Positions 50,022 to 63,793 of a DNA stretch of 64,000 bases are shown here, piece by piece. The DNA is from Vespula vulgaris (Eukaryota > Arthropoda > Insecta > Hymenoptera > Vespidae). The stretch is from the NCBI RefSeq assembly GCF_905475345.1, contig NC_066591.1, forward strand, positions 3,647,001-3,711,000. The letters run 5' to 3'. Under the pieces are notes generated by a model. That model was not told where the DNA came from. It searched no databases and saw nothing but the letters and a program-made list of their open reading frames with translations. Numbering within the stretch: the first letter of the stretch is position 1; the number at the start of each line of letters is the position of its first letter. Made by a program: the position numbers and the translations under genes.

Positions 50022-51349
50022 GTACATATATATGTATGTATATAATGGTACATCAGAAACCAAGAAAATGTCATGTTAGGTTAATGTGAAATTACGATCA
50101 CTTTATTACACGATTATATGTATATATGTGTATACGTAATGGAAGGCGTGATAAATGGAGTCAGTATGAAAATCATTTTAATATTGAAAACATGGTATAT
50201 ACTACTATGATGTTCGTAATTAAAGTTCATTTCTAATCTTAATTATACTTTTTTTTTTAATATTATAAGCATATATTCTGGCGATATAAAAAAAAATTTC
50301 TTTTCTTTATTTTTTACTTTTCAATCATATAAATTAATAATGATGAACGTACTGACAATGTTTTTAGTTGAAGTTTATTTCTAATCCCAATTATTATACC
50401 TTTTTTATCTTATTACAAATACGTACTTTAGTGATGTAAAATATCAAAAAGAAATTCTGCTTCGTATTTTTTTTATTTTTTTTTTTATTTTTTTAATTAT
50501 GAAAGTACGAGAAGTTAATAAACATCTTTGTACGAGATGCAAAATTAAATAAAAAAAAGTGAGCAGACAAGAGTAAAATACAAACTTACAAACGTATGCT
50601 CGCGGAGGTACATAAACAGGTGATTAAAAAGAGGACAAATATAAGGAAAAAAAAGCGAGAGAGGGAAAGAGAAAAGAGAAAAGAAAACAAAAAGAAGATA
50701 GGGACACCCACAGAGGTAACACAAATTTACAATAAAAAGAAAAAATAGATAAATAAAATAGAAGAGGAAAAAAAAACAAGAAGTAAAAAAAAAATAGAGA
50801 AAAATACAGAAAAAAAATACAGATGCACGTAGACTTCACAAATAGATAAATAAATAAATAAATAAATACATGAAAAAGAGAGAGAGAGAGGGGAAAAAAA
50901 ATTGTGAAAGAAAAGAAATATACATATACACAGACACAAACACGTACTCGCAGAAGGTATACAAATACAAATAAACGATTAAAAAAATAAAGGATTAAAA
51001 AAAAAATAGAAGAAAAATACATACTGGCTAAAAACATATTCGAAAAGTGCACGCGTACGCACGTGCACACAAAAAGAGACAGAGACACATGCATCACCAC
51101 CATCATCACCATACATATACAGAGATCTGCAGAGAGAGAGAGAGATACAAGTCGCGAATAAAAACACGGAGTAAACGTGAAACACGTTTATTTCGGTAAA
51201 TCTGCTTTCGAATTAACGTTTAGCACGTGTTAGAAGATAGATGTACGTAGGATGCTATACACGTAGTTTGAATTTTCGAGCGATTTCAGCCGGATATATA
51301 CATAACTCTAATGTGCGTTAGCTATCTACAATACATACATATAAATACA

Positions 51350-51382
<33 letters not shown>

Positions 51383-51559
51383 ATATCTACGAATAACTCG
51401 CAGAATTTGGGGCGTACGCGTTCAAGAGGGAAAAGGCAACTCGCGAAATTGCATTGAACCATAAATTTCACTATACCGATGCACCTACCGGCCTGTTAAT
51501 TGCTACTTCTGTTAATTGCAACAGACTTCCGTTTTAAACTCCTCTACTTGCAATATACA

Positions 51560-51591
<32 letters not shown>

Positions 51592-53110
51592 ATGAACTCG
51601 TGTAAAGATAGAAACACATTATGTCGAGCCACGTGAAATCACATTTACGTGATCATATAATCTCACGTAACATTTGTAAAATGTGACCTGTCGTATTCCC
51701 ATTGTTCTTAATTCTCTTTGAAAAGGAAAAAAAAAGAAAGAAAGAAAGAAGAACAAAAGATTCCTGTACATTCAATCCTTTTACTAATACGATTAATTCG
51801 TTTCGTGTTGCGTCAAACCATTTCGAACGAAATTGTATCTGTATGGGGATCGTTCAAGTTTATTTATTAATTCGTTTTATACGTATATGGATGGGAAACG
51901 TGTTATATAAGAGTATCGAGTTATAGGAGATCTGTCGAAATTTTCTCATCGTGTTATATATATATAAAATATCGAAATACGTGTTATCAGAGTACCGTGT
52001 TGCAAGAGTGGTTTGAATGTATTGGAATATACGAGATTCATCACGAAAAATATACGAATTCTATGTACTACATATATTTACATATATATGTATCTTTGCA
52101 TTTGTATTATTTGTATTTATATTCTGCACGAGTAGAGAATTTAGAAATGCCGACACATTTTATAAAATATTTTTCGCGACACCTTACTGGACTGCGGACC
52201 AAGTAATCCTAATCGTCCATTAAATGCAATTTTTAATTCTTCAAATCGAAGAAATTATTTTTTAACAAGGACTATCGTAAGTAGTTATAAACTCTTTTAT
52301 TATTCCTTTCATTTCTTCATTACTTTCATTTTCTATTATTTTATTAGAGAAAGAATTTTCATTAGAGTATTAGAAAAAGTACGAACTAGCCATTCGATTG
52401 CAGTACCTTGTATATCGTGTAAACGTTTCAACTGCAATACCATTATAAAACAATATATCATAAACGATTATTATTATTATCCGCGGTTTATTATTGCAAA
52501 CAAAATTAATTTCAGGTCGTCCTAGTAGAAAAAAGATTGAGAAACACCGTTCAAAGCTTGTTGGCGTATACTTGTGAATTTTTTATCCGTTGTTCTCTTC
52601 AAGAGGTCGTTATAACAGCAATGCAAGCAATGTAAGCAAGCAAACAAGCGAGTAAGTTTTTTTTTCCCTTTTTTTTTTTTTTGGAATACGAATCGAACGA
52701 TATAGAGAGAAAAAAACACGAAACAAAAAAAAGAAAGAAAGAAGAAAAAAATAAAGAGCGAATGCGGCTTTTCACGTAATTCAATTTTCTATTGGAACTG
52801 TATAGCAAATATTTGATCATCGTACGGGCCTGGACGTGAGCCCGCGTAAAAGATAGAGAAGAACAACTTTTATAAGTGATCGAAATTGTTTGATCGAACA
52901 TGACAAAAGTTGGCAGCGCGTAATCCTACGGTAAAGGTCAGGTAAAGGCCGTGACACGTCCTTGCCATGTAGATACACATACACGTACACACATATATAC
53001 ATATAGAGATAGGTTTCATCTGAACGATGAACACTTGCTTTCTAGAATAGTAAAACCTAGTTACAGAGAGATATACTAGTAGATCGGATAGTTTCCGGAC
53101 AGAACTCGTA

Positions 53111-53203
53111 CAGGCTCATCTGACGGGCTCATGTAACAGACTCGTGTAACGGATTCGTCTAACAGACTCGTGTAACGGAGCTTCATGTGACGGGCTCATG
53201 TAA
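53111..53203 (+). repeat. 13-bp minisatellite, seven units
   Basis: Units such as cgggctcatgtaa, cagactcgtgtaa and cggattcgtctaa follow head to tail. One unit is 15 bases (53176-53190). Unit pairs alternate, hinting at an older 26-bp period. Confidence 0.85.
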
Positions 53204-53270
53204 ACAGACATTAATATCACGTCGTATTCCCTTAACTCTGAGAATTGAAATTGGACAAATACTCATACAA

Positions 53271-53273
<3 letters not shown>

Positions 53274-53316
<43 letters not shown>
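53274..53316. repeat. (TA)n microsatellite
   Basis: About 21 TA units. Confidence 0.9.
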
Positions 53317-53320
<4 letters not shown>

Positions 53321-54439
53321 TGTCCATTTTGAACAATTCGCATTTTTTCAATTTCCATAGAAAAAAAAAATAATACTAAAGAAAGGATACGATTTATTAG
53401 AGTCGCTCGAATCAGAAGATATTTTTTTTCAATATATCACACGAATTAATCATTTCATTTATTCATTATTATTTTTTTTTTTCTAATTCAGCATGAATTA
53501 TCTCATCTGGAATTATTTTATATAAAGAAGAAAAAAGGCAGAAATCGTAGGGTTCCGTTCAGAAGAATATAACCTTGAAATCCATAGAAAAAAAAAAAAA
53601 AATAAAATAAAGAATAAAAAACAAACTCGATAGATTTTTACTCATGCGATTATTCGAAATTTATCGTATAAAGAATATTCATTGGCAAGGTTGAAACTCA
53701 TCGCGAAAGAATTTTTCACAAAATAAATTTTATTTGTTAATTGTGAATACGATTTGTGAATTAGAATCATTAATTCTCGATGGTTAATCGTTAATTACGA
53801 TTTGTGAAATACGAACGTCAATTTTAACTATGTCTCGGGCTCATTCTCAATATAAATCAACACGTTGAGAAGTTGACCGGCCATCTTGAAAAATCTTCAG
53901 AAAGTTCATTAACTTTCTTAATTAACTCGCTTGGATATTTAGTTTTCTCATTTTATCTATCCTTATTTTTTTCTTTAATTTTCCTCTCTCCTCTCTTTCT
54001 CTCTCTTTCTCTCTTTCATACACACACACACACACAAACACAGAGAGACAGATAGACAGTCTCGTAAACGTTGAACGCTTATAAGCATCCACGCTGTTAG
54101 AGAATTATCAGAGGGATTTGTGCCTTCGTCGGAGAATCATTATGAGATAAATTAATATCCGCAGGCGAAGGGGTATTACGAAGGACGGGCTTCAAATTCC
54201 ATTCGGTCCATTGTTCTCTCTCTCTCTCTCTCTCTTTTTACCCTATATTCACTATTCCCTACTTCCCATTTTCTTTTTTCTCTCTTTTCTCTCTCTCTCT
54301 CTCTTTTTTTCTCGATACTGGGCAATACAACGAATATTAAGACCAAAGGAATGTTCATTCCTCCTCTTCGCTATGTTTCTGGAACGAGGAACGTGTATTA
54401 TTACTGGAATATCTATTCTGACGCCTTATAGTCGAGTAT

Positions 54440-54442
<3 letters not shown>

Positions 54443-54494
<52 letters not shown>

Positions 54495-54559
54495 ATCTGT
54501 GTATGTATGCTTGTTCCATGTTTCTGTATATATATATATTATATAAATTACATATATAT

Positions 54560-54594
<35 letters not shown>
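54443..54594. repeat. Two (TA)n tracts with TGTA-rich spacer
   Basis: TA at 54443-54486 and 54562-54594. Flanking words catatatatggtata are partly palindromic. Confidence 0.9.
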
Positions 54595-54596
<2 letters not shown>

Positions 54597-55432
54597 TATA
54601 TACATACGTGTATGTGTGTGTGGAGGAGGATGTGGGTATACATACATATATATATATTTTGCCATTTGATTCCTTTACCATTCTAAAGGATTGTTTCCTG
54701 ACTTTCGAATCGTTCGATTTGTTCTTTCTTTTTTAATGTTTTTTTTTATCTTTTGTATTTCTTCTTTTTTTCTTTTATCATTTATTTTTCCTTTTTACTT
54801 CTTCGAAACTTCGTCTTATTAGAAAATATTCTTTCTTTATTTTCTTTAGTTATTCACGATCGTTCGTGTTTCTTTCTTTTAGACATATATTTTTCTTCTT
54901 TTTTATCTCCTTTTTTTTATATTTTTATTATTATTATTTTTTTTTTAATCTTCTCTATAGGCTACCGATATTGTATCGTATCATATCATTGATGTTTTTT
55001 CTTTTTTGCAAACTTTTAATACGTTCGCATCTTCCTTCTTCTTTTTTTCCTTTTTCTGCTTCTTTACATTAAACGATCGATAATTAAATAATATATCTAA
55101 AAGAAAATGAAGAAGAAGAAGAAAAGAAGTTAATTAGCGGAGTAAATTACTTTACGAAATAAAATGTATGTTAAACGTCGTGGAAAATAATCTACGTGTG
55201 CATGTGAAGTATTATTAATAAATAATATCTTAATCTTGACTTTTAAAATCGATTTAAAAAAATTATTGGTTCATTTAACAATTTTGTACATACATATATA
55301 CGTACATACCAATATACAAACACACACACACATTGTATGTACTACATATACATACATATATATATATGTGTGTGTGTATATTGGAAAAGAAATCAAAAGG
55401 AAGGTCATATCATCGTTTTCACTCAACATGGC

Positions 55433-55436
<4 letters not shown>

Positions 55437-55464
<28 letters not shown>
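55437..55464. repeat. (CT)n microsatellite
   Basis: About 14 CT units. Confidence 0.85.
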
Positions 55465-55467
<3 letters not shown>

Positions 55468-56150
55468 GTTTCTCTATTTTTTTTTTTATTTCTTTCTGTT
55501 TTTTTTTTGTCATTAGTTTCTCGATATTCGGTACATCTTTGAGATTTCCTTCGAGACGACATTAAAGTGCGGACTTCAACGGAAAAATGATTTTTGTGTA
55601 AGAAGGACCAAGTAATATCCTTTTCAGATACGACGTTTTTATCGAGAATATCAAATTCTGTCCTTACTTCGACGTCTCCAATCGCGTTTCTACATTTTAT
55701 AATATTTATTTTATCTTTTTCTCTTTTACATTATAAACAGATGACGTTTTTTTTTATATACACATACACACACGCACGCACACACAACTGACTTAATATT
55801 TTTTCGCCACTCCCTTGGCAAAAACACACATATTACATGGAATTATAAGATTGATTATTTTCGTGTTCCAAAAAAGAAAATAATAATAATAATAATAAAA
55901 AGAAAAGAAAAAATAGAATGAAATATAATTCGTTTATACAAAATGATCAGCCCATAAAATATTTTTCGACCCTCTAATAATATTAACTTAAAAAAACATA
56001 ACTTAAAAACTAAATATACTTAAACTTACATATCTTCTCTATTCCTTCGAGATATTTAATGAATGAAAAATCTCTTTCGTTTTTTATGTCTTTTTTTTCT
56101 TTTCCTTCCGATTATTACTAGAGTAAAAATAAGAACATCATACTAGTTCA

Positions 56151-56325
56151 TGCATCAAAAGTTTTGAAGTGATTTTAAAAATCGATTATCCTTCTCCGAA
56201 ATTTTTTTCTTAGCTTTGCAATTAGACGACTCGTAGTTTTACGATCTAAAAAAATAAAAAGTAACTTCAACGAAAAGTGTAATTGATTTCTTCGAAAATC
56301 CCCTAGGAATTTTGAATCCACTCTA
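56151..56325. mobile_element. Mariner-like MITE relative, about 175 bp
   Basis: Left part catcaaaagttttgaagtg then attttaaaaatcgatta matches the arm of the element at 30804. The right part, inverted, reads gtggattcaaaattcc then gattttcgaagaaatcaatt. The arms are diverged and the extreme ends are not clear. Confidence 0.4.
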
Positions 56326-56472
56326 TTTCTATATATTCTATGTACACACACACACACACACACATATTATAATCCTCACACCGTAACCGAAAAGTTTCAA
56401 CGACGTTGAACTTTCAAGGCGACAACTTGAAATTCGAATTACAACTTAACAAGCGCTAAGACGTTTACTAGC

Positions 56473-56476
<4 letters not shown>

Positions 56477-56528
<52 letters not shown>
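56477..56528. repeat. (TA)n microsatellite
   Basis: About 26 TA units. Confidence 0.9.
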
Positions 56529-56530
<2 letters not shown>

Positions 56531-56912
56531 TTTTAACTTGTTGAAAATACTAGAATGTTACTCGGCATGTTTACCAAAACTAGGGAGAGGATGTTGCCTA
56601 AGGGTGGCATGGTGTGCAAGTCATTTTCGTGACTTACGCTTGGTATAATATATAACAAGTTTAAACGTAGAGAACCACCCCAACGTACCCCCTCATCATA
56701 CCACACCCCGTCTTCTATCCTAAGGTCCCTTCATGAAAGTTATGACTCCCTTATACTGACTTCGAGAGATATCAGACTTGCTTATATAATCCGTTTAAAG
56801 ATAGACTTGAAATTGTACGATTTAACACGTTAATTTTAGCCACGTTCTGTGTACATCGATTTAAACGAAACAAAATTTTTCTTTCTTTTCTTTTTTTATT
56901 TATCATTATTTT

Positions 56913-56915
<3 letters not shown>

Positions 56916-56953
<38 letters not shown>
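56916..56953. repeat. (TA)n microsatellite
   Basis: About 19 TA units. Confidence 0.9.
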
Positions 56954-56961
<8 letters not shown>

Positions 56962-58174
56962 AATGGGGAAAATAAAGAAAAAAGGAAAGAAGAAAATGAA
57001 TAATAAAAAAAAATTAATAAGAAAAAAAATACACATATACTAACACAAATTATATTTGTCGCAAAATTTCGTATTTAATAAATAAAAAGAAAATTTACTT
57101 CAGTAATATATCTATATATGTGTGTGTGTGTGTGTGTACGATCGTGCACAAGTGTCATTACGAATAAGGTACGATTAAACGAATAAGATTAAACGGATAA
57201 TAGGTTTAGTAACAATTGTTCTCTCTTGTTTCCGAAAGATTCTACAAGATTGTGTTTCCCTTTTTGAGAATAATCAGATTAAATTAAGGAGAGGTCCAAG
57301 ATAATATTACTCGTTCCAATTAGTCTTTACAAAATGGATACGAGAAGTTAGAGAAACAGGAAGGATCTTATCTTCCTATCTGATGGACTGCAACAAGTAG
57401 TAATGGTTAGTGGTTGGACACGGACTGCAAGTAGTATGAATATACACATATATTTCATCTTATCTTAGATAACTCTAAATAAATGTTTGATTAAGAAATA
57501 AATGTTAAATTAAGGACGAGTTAAATATATCGTATTGTTCGATACAATAAAAAAAAATATATATATATTAAAAATTTCATTTCCGATGAAATCGAAAGTT
57601 CAACGATTTCTTAGTTTTTCTTACGAAACATCCTGCATTAATCTTTTTTTTTTTTAATTAATATATTCCAAAGATTATCAAACGTATAAAATATGTAGTA
57701 TTAGAAAGCTTCGACAGAAAAAAAATGATCTTATTAAAAAAAAAAAAAAAAAAAAAAATAATAAAATAAAAAAAAATAAAAATCAATTCGATGAAGAAAC
57801 CTACAGAAAGATTTCAACAAAAAAAGAGAAAAAAAAACAGAAAGAAAAAAAATTTATTTTGTCTAATAAATTACTTATTGTGCGACATAATTCATTTGTA
57901 GAAATCTACAACAATATTTTCTAATTATTTATTTCATTATATACCTATACACACACACACACACACAAAATACGTACATGCATATAAAAGAAAAAAAAAA
58001 AAAAAAGATGAAACAAGTAGACCATATCATGTGTAAATGTATAACTTATCATGTGTGTTAAGGCAAACTGATAAATGATCCTACTCAAGAAGATTGATGG
58101 GACAGAAATTTGGTTTCAATTTGTAAACGAGGGTTATATAGTACGGACAAACTCCTCGTATAATGCAGACAAGC

Positions 58175-58195
58175 CTTAAGCGTCTTTCGCTTAAG
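58175..58195. other. Perfect short hairpin (8 bp stem, 5-base loop)
   Basis: cttaagcg-tcttt-cgcttaag lies in a non-repetitive block. It has no T-run typical of a bacterial terminator, and the context is eukaryotic. Confidence 0.6.
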
Positions 58196-58300
58196 CATCA
58201 ACTCTACTCGTTTTGCTGACTACTTGTTGAGTTTCCCGAACGTGTCCAGGCAAACCGAACAAAGCTTTTACCTGTTAAACTGCAATTTACTCTTAAGGTT

Positions 58301-58302
<2 letters not shown>

Positions 58303-58334
<32 letters not shown>
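58303..58334. repeat. (CT)n microsatellite
   Basis: About 16 CT units. Confidence 0.9.
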
Positions 58335-58336
<2 letters not shown>

Positions 58337-58626
58337 TCTCTCTCTTATTTTAAGATCAACTCTTTTTTTTTTCTCTATCTTTTTTTTTTTTTAATCACTA
58401 TTATGTAAACCACGAGCTTAGAATCTTTTTTGAGGTTTGCATTAATTAACAAGTTGATGTCGTTTAAAATAAACATATGATACTTCGATTAAAAAATTCG
58501 ATAATTAAATATGGAAACAAGGATAAAATATATATATATATAAAAAAAAGAATAGAAATGAAACGACTAAAAGATACAAACAAATAAATAAATAAAGACG
58601 AAAATTAAAAGATTCCTCCAGTTCTT

Positions 58627-58650
58627 AAAAAAAAAAAAAAAAAAAAAAAA
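58627..58650. repeat. Poly(A) run
   Basis: 24 consecutive A; a similar run of about 22 A lies at 57738-57759. Confidence 0.9.
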
Positions 58651-59052
58651 TGGGTAATAAAAGAAAGTTGCGTTTTCATTTTGAAAATATTAAGCCGGGA
58701 ATGTCTTGGAGAAGAGTAAAAAATAAAAAAAAAAAGAAAAGAAAGAAAAGTTATTTAATAATACATTGAAACTTTTCGTTAAAACACTCTGTGTTTTAAT
58801 TAAATCTCTTGGCAAATCCGTAGAAGCTTTTTTTAATTTGAAATAGCATCTAAAAAATATATATATATTTATTTTTTTATTTATATTTCGACATAAATCT
58901 ACGTATATGAAAAAAAAAAGAAAATGAAAAAGGAAGAAAAAAAAGAAACAAAAATTGAATTATATCCCGGGTTTCAATTTCAAAATAATTGATTAATAAA
59001 TTTCGACAAGAAATAATTCTATGATGTAAAAATAATTATTATCGTATAATTG

Positions 59053-59080
59053 ATACATACATACATACATACATACATAC
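59053..59080. repeat. (ATAC)n microsatellite
   Basis: About seven ATAC units. Confidence 0.85.
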
Positions 59081-59431
59081 ACACATACGTATGTACGTAT
59101 GTACATATATACTTAAGCAATTCGATCGTAACATTTAGCACAGTTTAACCAATAAGACCGATAGACAGATACCAGCTGGTAGTCAAAGTAAACACAAAGC
59201 GATAGATCGTGCTAACATTAGCGTATAAACGCGTGCTAACATGGGTACCATGCTTGTCAGTCAACCCGTTTCATCCCTTAAGCAGTAACCACTCGACACC
59301 CTCGATCGAACATGTGCTAAGGCCAACCAAGTGTCAGAATGAAAGACATAGATAGAGATAGATAGAGAAAGAGAGAGAGAGAAAAAGAGAGAAAGTGTGA
59401 GAGTAAGAAAGAGAGAGTAGTAAGAGAAAGT

Positions 59432-59437
59432 GAGAGT

Positions 59438-59479
<42 letters not shown>

Positions 59480-59491
59480 GAGAGAGAGAGA
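59432..59491. repeat. (GA)n with GT interruptions
   Basis: GAGAGT units, then pure GA. Confidence 0.9.
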
Positions 59492-60186
59492 ATCAGTCTG
59501 ACAAACAAGTCAAGTTTGATTTCCACCTGCTTCCATAATCTATCTGACATTTGATTTTCTTATCGCTTCAATGAGTTCGACAATAATAAAAAAAGAAAAA
59601 AAGAAATAAATAAATAAATAAAAAGAAAAAGAAGAAAAATTGTAAAAAATAACGCGATAGAAACTTTGATATTTATAATAATTACTATTATTATTATTCT
59701 TAATGAAACAAATATTTGTGGTTAATCTTGTATTAAATTTGATAATAATTCATAAGTGTTTATATAAGTGTTAATACATATATTATTGTTAATTATAATT
59801 TATACAATATATATGTATGCGTGTGTTTGTATAATATAGATATTTATATGAGTTATGTAATATACACATATGTATGTTTTATAGTTACATAATTCAAGAT
59901 GTATACTTGAGTTAGTACAATATATGTAATATGACGTCTTGCATAAGAATTTGCAATATCCAAAAAATTGTAGAATTGATTGATGCGTTAAAAGTTTTTA
60001 ATTCAATTTACATATCTGCAATATTGTTTGTTTAGATTGCTAGCAACACAGTCGATACATTTAAAGATTGTTTAAATAATGTATTCGAAGTTGCATAAAT
60101 TTAATAGCTACTAGTATAATTTATATATATAGTAAGTGCATAAGTGAGTACTTTTGGACGATATTCAACCATACTGTTTTATCATT

Positions 60187-60339
60187 CGTAGAGTTGGAGA
60201 GTCGATTAATGGAGGGTCGAGCATCGATTATGGCACCGATAACTACTTCATAGAACTCTCGTTGAACGATTATTAGCCGCTATGCTCACCAGAAGCCGAT
60301 CGATTCTCCTCCATTAATCACCGAAATTGGTACTCTACG
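60187..60339. other. Interrupted inverted repeat / long hairpin, 153 bases
   Basis: cgtagagt (60187-60194) pairs with actctacg (60332-60339), and gattaatggagg (60204-60215) pairs with cctccattaatc (60308-60319). Inner words atcgatta..ggc and gccgatcgat may extend the stem. The block is non-repetitive and GC-richer than its flanks. It could be a structured RNA, a MITE, or an enhancer palindrome. Confidence 0.5.
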
Positions 60340-60703
60340 ATCAGGTTTTGTATATACATGTAAATAGAAAATATGTTAGAAAAATTCTTCGTTCGAGAAA
60401 GAAAATATTTTGTTAATTTATATTAAATTTTGTTTAAATGGTAATCATTTCAAATTCGTCAATCATTATTTACAAATTTGCAATTTATGATTGTGAATAA
60501 AATCATTCGTTAGATTATGCTTGATTATTTATTTAGAAATATTATTGTTTGATAAAATTGTGTTGTTAATGATTTTATGATGTCAAAAATGTCAAGGAAC
60601 AAAAATTTCATTGAACATATAAAATATATTGATCATAAAATTAATCAATTGAAAATAAATAATAACATCTACATGTAATTAATTTCACTTTAATTTGACC
60701 TAC

Positions 60704-60708
<5 letters not shown>

Positions 60709-60740
<32 letters not shown>
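60709..60740. repeat. (TA)n microsatellite
   Basis: About 16 TA units. Confidence 0.9.
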
Positions 60741-60746
<6 letters not shown>

Positions 60747-61581
60747 CATAAAAAAAAAATGCCAATTATGCAAATTAGTTTTAAAACAAACAAACAAAAA
60801 AAAAGGAAGAAATAGAGAGAGAGAAAAAAATAAGAAAGGAAAGACGTAACATTGACTATAAAATTTAATATTAAAACAGAAGAAAGAAGAAATTTACAAT
60901 ACAAACTGCATAATCAATTTCACACGAATACGATCAATAAATAATTTCTTATGAAATAACTTTCCCATATAAAATCCCATCACTAAAAAACGAAACCACA
61001 GTTAAACCACAATTCCACAAAAGTGCAACGTCCTTCATATTATAACCCGAGTATCATTTTAAATAATACGGTAGAACAGATTTTAAAATAACAAGGACAT
61101 TTACTAGTATAAAAATATACTGTGATCGTTAATAATAATCATCGATATACGAACTATAATAAAATTATATTACGATTATTATAGAAGTGCTAAAACTCGA
61201 CGACGATGTTACGTGTGCTTTAAAAATAACGATCGAAGAGAGACCACGTGTAAACTGAAATAATGTACACCTACACATATATACATGCATATACACGCAT
61301 GTAAGAGACGTATGTACATAAAAGTGTGTGTGTGTATATATAAATATATATATATATTTATAAGTACATCGGAAATGAAAGCGAGTATAAAGAGAAAATA
61401 CGAAAGCAACTTTCTATAACATATTAGAAAATATCACAGAGAGATATTAGAAGAGATAAGATACATGTTAGATAACATATCGTTGAATAAAAAATGAAAT
61501 TGAAAAATCAACGTTTCCATCTTCTTCGATCCAAACCCTTTTATAAGCTACGTACGTACACACGCTCACGCGCACATACAA

Positions 61582-61866
61582 CAAGATGATGCAAAAGTTT
61601 CTCTCAAGAACTTTGCAAATTTAAATTACACAAACTTTTTATTTCTTCGATTAATTTTATTACAACTTTTTTTAGATAACTAAAACATGACGAGTCTTTT
61701 AACTCGATATCCTTAGCTATCAATTTCCTGATATCAAATCGGTCTAAAAAAAAGTTTACAAAAAAGAAAGAAGAACAAAGGAAAAAAATTATTAAAAAAA
61801 AAAGTCAGAAGAAAAGAATCATAATTGACTTTTCAAATCGATTTGAATACTTTTGGCCCACCCTTT
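61582..61866. mobile_element. Mariner-like MITE, about 285 bp
   Basis: Left end caagatgatgcaaaagttt and inverted right end aaagggtgggccaaaagt, each followed by TTTGCAAATTT- or AAATCGATTT-like words. The right end is a good mariner-type terminus. The interior is AT-rich with no ORF. Confidence 0.5.
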
Positions 61867-61985
61867 ACATATACGCATGTATACATACTGAACGTATGTA
61901 TACACGTTAGGGCGTGCCAACGGGAAATTAAATTAACCCTCTATGCAAACGTTTGATGCACGCAATGTAACGGGTGTCATAGAAA

Positions 61986-62040
61986 CACTCACTTACTCAC
62001 TCACTCACTCACTCACTCACTCACTCACTCTCTCTCTCTC
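61986..62040. repeat. (ACTC)n then (CT)n
   Basis: About 11 ACTC units with one ACTT, then CT units. Confidence 0.9.
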
Positions 62041-62057
62041 TTACTCTCTCACGTTGC

Positions 62058-62240
62058 ATGTCAGCGGCTTTGTTTCAGAATTCCATTCGAGTACACGCAG
62101 CTGCCAAGTTTAATCGAGCTACGACGAGCTTTGACTTAGAACGAAGACAGCTTGTCAATATCGATCAAAGTTTATTAACGAACAGACTCTCGTCTTATCC
62201 GAAGGACATAATGTTTTTTAAAGTTTTTCAAGATTGTTAA
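62058..62240 (+). other. Open frame of 60 codons, unrecognised, low support
   Basis: The frame begins MSAALFQNSIRVHAAAKFNR and ends at TAA, with balanced composition and no simple repeat. I see no motif, homologue or splice support. It may be chance in a non-repetitive block. Confidence 0.15.
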
Positions 62241-62608
62241 TAATATTTTTTTTTTCATTCTCTACCCGAATCGTAAGAGTTTGTTTATTTGAGACATGTC
62301 TCGAGATAGATACGAGTGTATGTACATGTTTTAAGGGTATTTAAATGTTTTTATTTAAAAAAAAAATTTTTCTTTTGTAGATATAGATAGTTTTTATTTA
62401 TCTTATTTATTTATCTAAATTTAACTCTCTCTTTCTTTCTCTCTTTTTATGTTTTTAGATTTGCTCCATCTTTTATCTAGTTCAGAAAATTAAAAAAAAA
62501 TATATATGTATATAATATAGTGATATTACGTTAAATCGTAGCTTTGAATATAATTTTATGCATTATATATAATTCATCGTAAGTTTATGTTATATAAATT
62601 TGTGTAAA

Positions 62609-62611
<3 letters not shown>

Positions 62612-62654
<43 letters not shown>
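62612..62654. repeat. (TA)n microsatellite
   Basis: About 21 TA units. Confidence 0.9.
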
Positions 62655-62660
<6 letters not shown>

Positions 62661-63300
62661 CACAAAAATTTTATGTCAGAGTAATACTGCCAATCGATTA
62701 ACTGTCAAATATTTTAATACACTATTTGATCATTTATATTATGTTTATACTATGTATATATATATATATAGACCTTTATAGTTCAGTTTTCAAACGTTTT
62801 AGAAGTTAGTTTGTCGTAAGAAAATTGACTGCTCAAAGGGTTAATTAAACATCTTCGTTTTCTCGAAACTTTCCAGATCGCTTACAAAGGATAAAAAAAG
62901 AGAGCAAGAGAGAGAGAAAGAGAGAGACATAGATAAATAGAACGATCGAAACGATTTAAAAGATTTATAACTCTACTTACTTCGAGAGTCTTTTCGTATT
63001 ACAAGATAAATTCTAAATTTAAGATCAGACTAGATGGAAAGTAGGACAAAAATGTAAGTGTGTATGTGTGACAAAAAGAATTTGAAAGATCAAATGTTGA
63101 AATAATATAATATATTTACGTCTACTATGAAAAGTCGTAACACAAACTATCTTGTCAATTATAGAATTATTTACAATTTTCATTTCATGCAATTATATCT
63201 TGTTCAGGTTTTTATCGATCAATTTGCAATATAATTACATAAATCCTTATATTCACTTACATCATTTTTCAAAAATTCTTTGAGATTCTTTTTTGTATCG

Positions 63301-63303
<3 letters not shown>

Positions 63304-63347
<44 letters not shown>
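63304..63347. repeat. (TA)n microsatellite
   Basis: About 22 TA units. Confidence 0.9.
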
Positions 63348-63350
<3 letters not shown>

Positions 63351-63633
63351 TTCTTTCGTTTTGTATAATTTATATCATAGCAAGGATGATTAGTAAGATT
63401 GAGATATCATACCTAATAAAAAATTATTGTTTTATATCGTTAAGAAATATATATAATATACAGAAATCTATATTGGTCCAGTCTAAAGTGTTAATTTGTA
63501 ATTTGTGAATGACTTTTCCAAAGGCGATAACGATATCTATTTTGCAGCTAAACCGATGTCAAAGTAAACGTAATTTGTGGTATATAGTATCTTATTCCTT
63601 CCGGAAGATTCTTCCCCTTCCCTCCTATCCACA

Positions 63634-63636
<3 letters not shown>

Positions 63637-63691
<55 letters not shown>

Positions 63692-63793
63692 ATGTAAACT
63701 TGATATCCGTATGACGATATATACGTAAAGAACACACCCGCTTCAGGCGTTTACGATCTTCCTAAACATACACGAATAGATACACATACACAC

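Noticed and set aside
50624..51112. Minus-strand open frame of about 160 codons, rich in Phe, Leu and Ser, resembling membrane segments
   Set aside because: Hydrophobicity comes from T-rich tracts on the minus strand. Composition follows the repeats, with no start context or domain.
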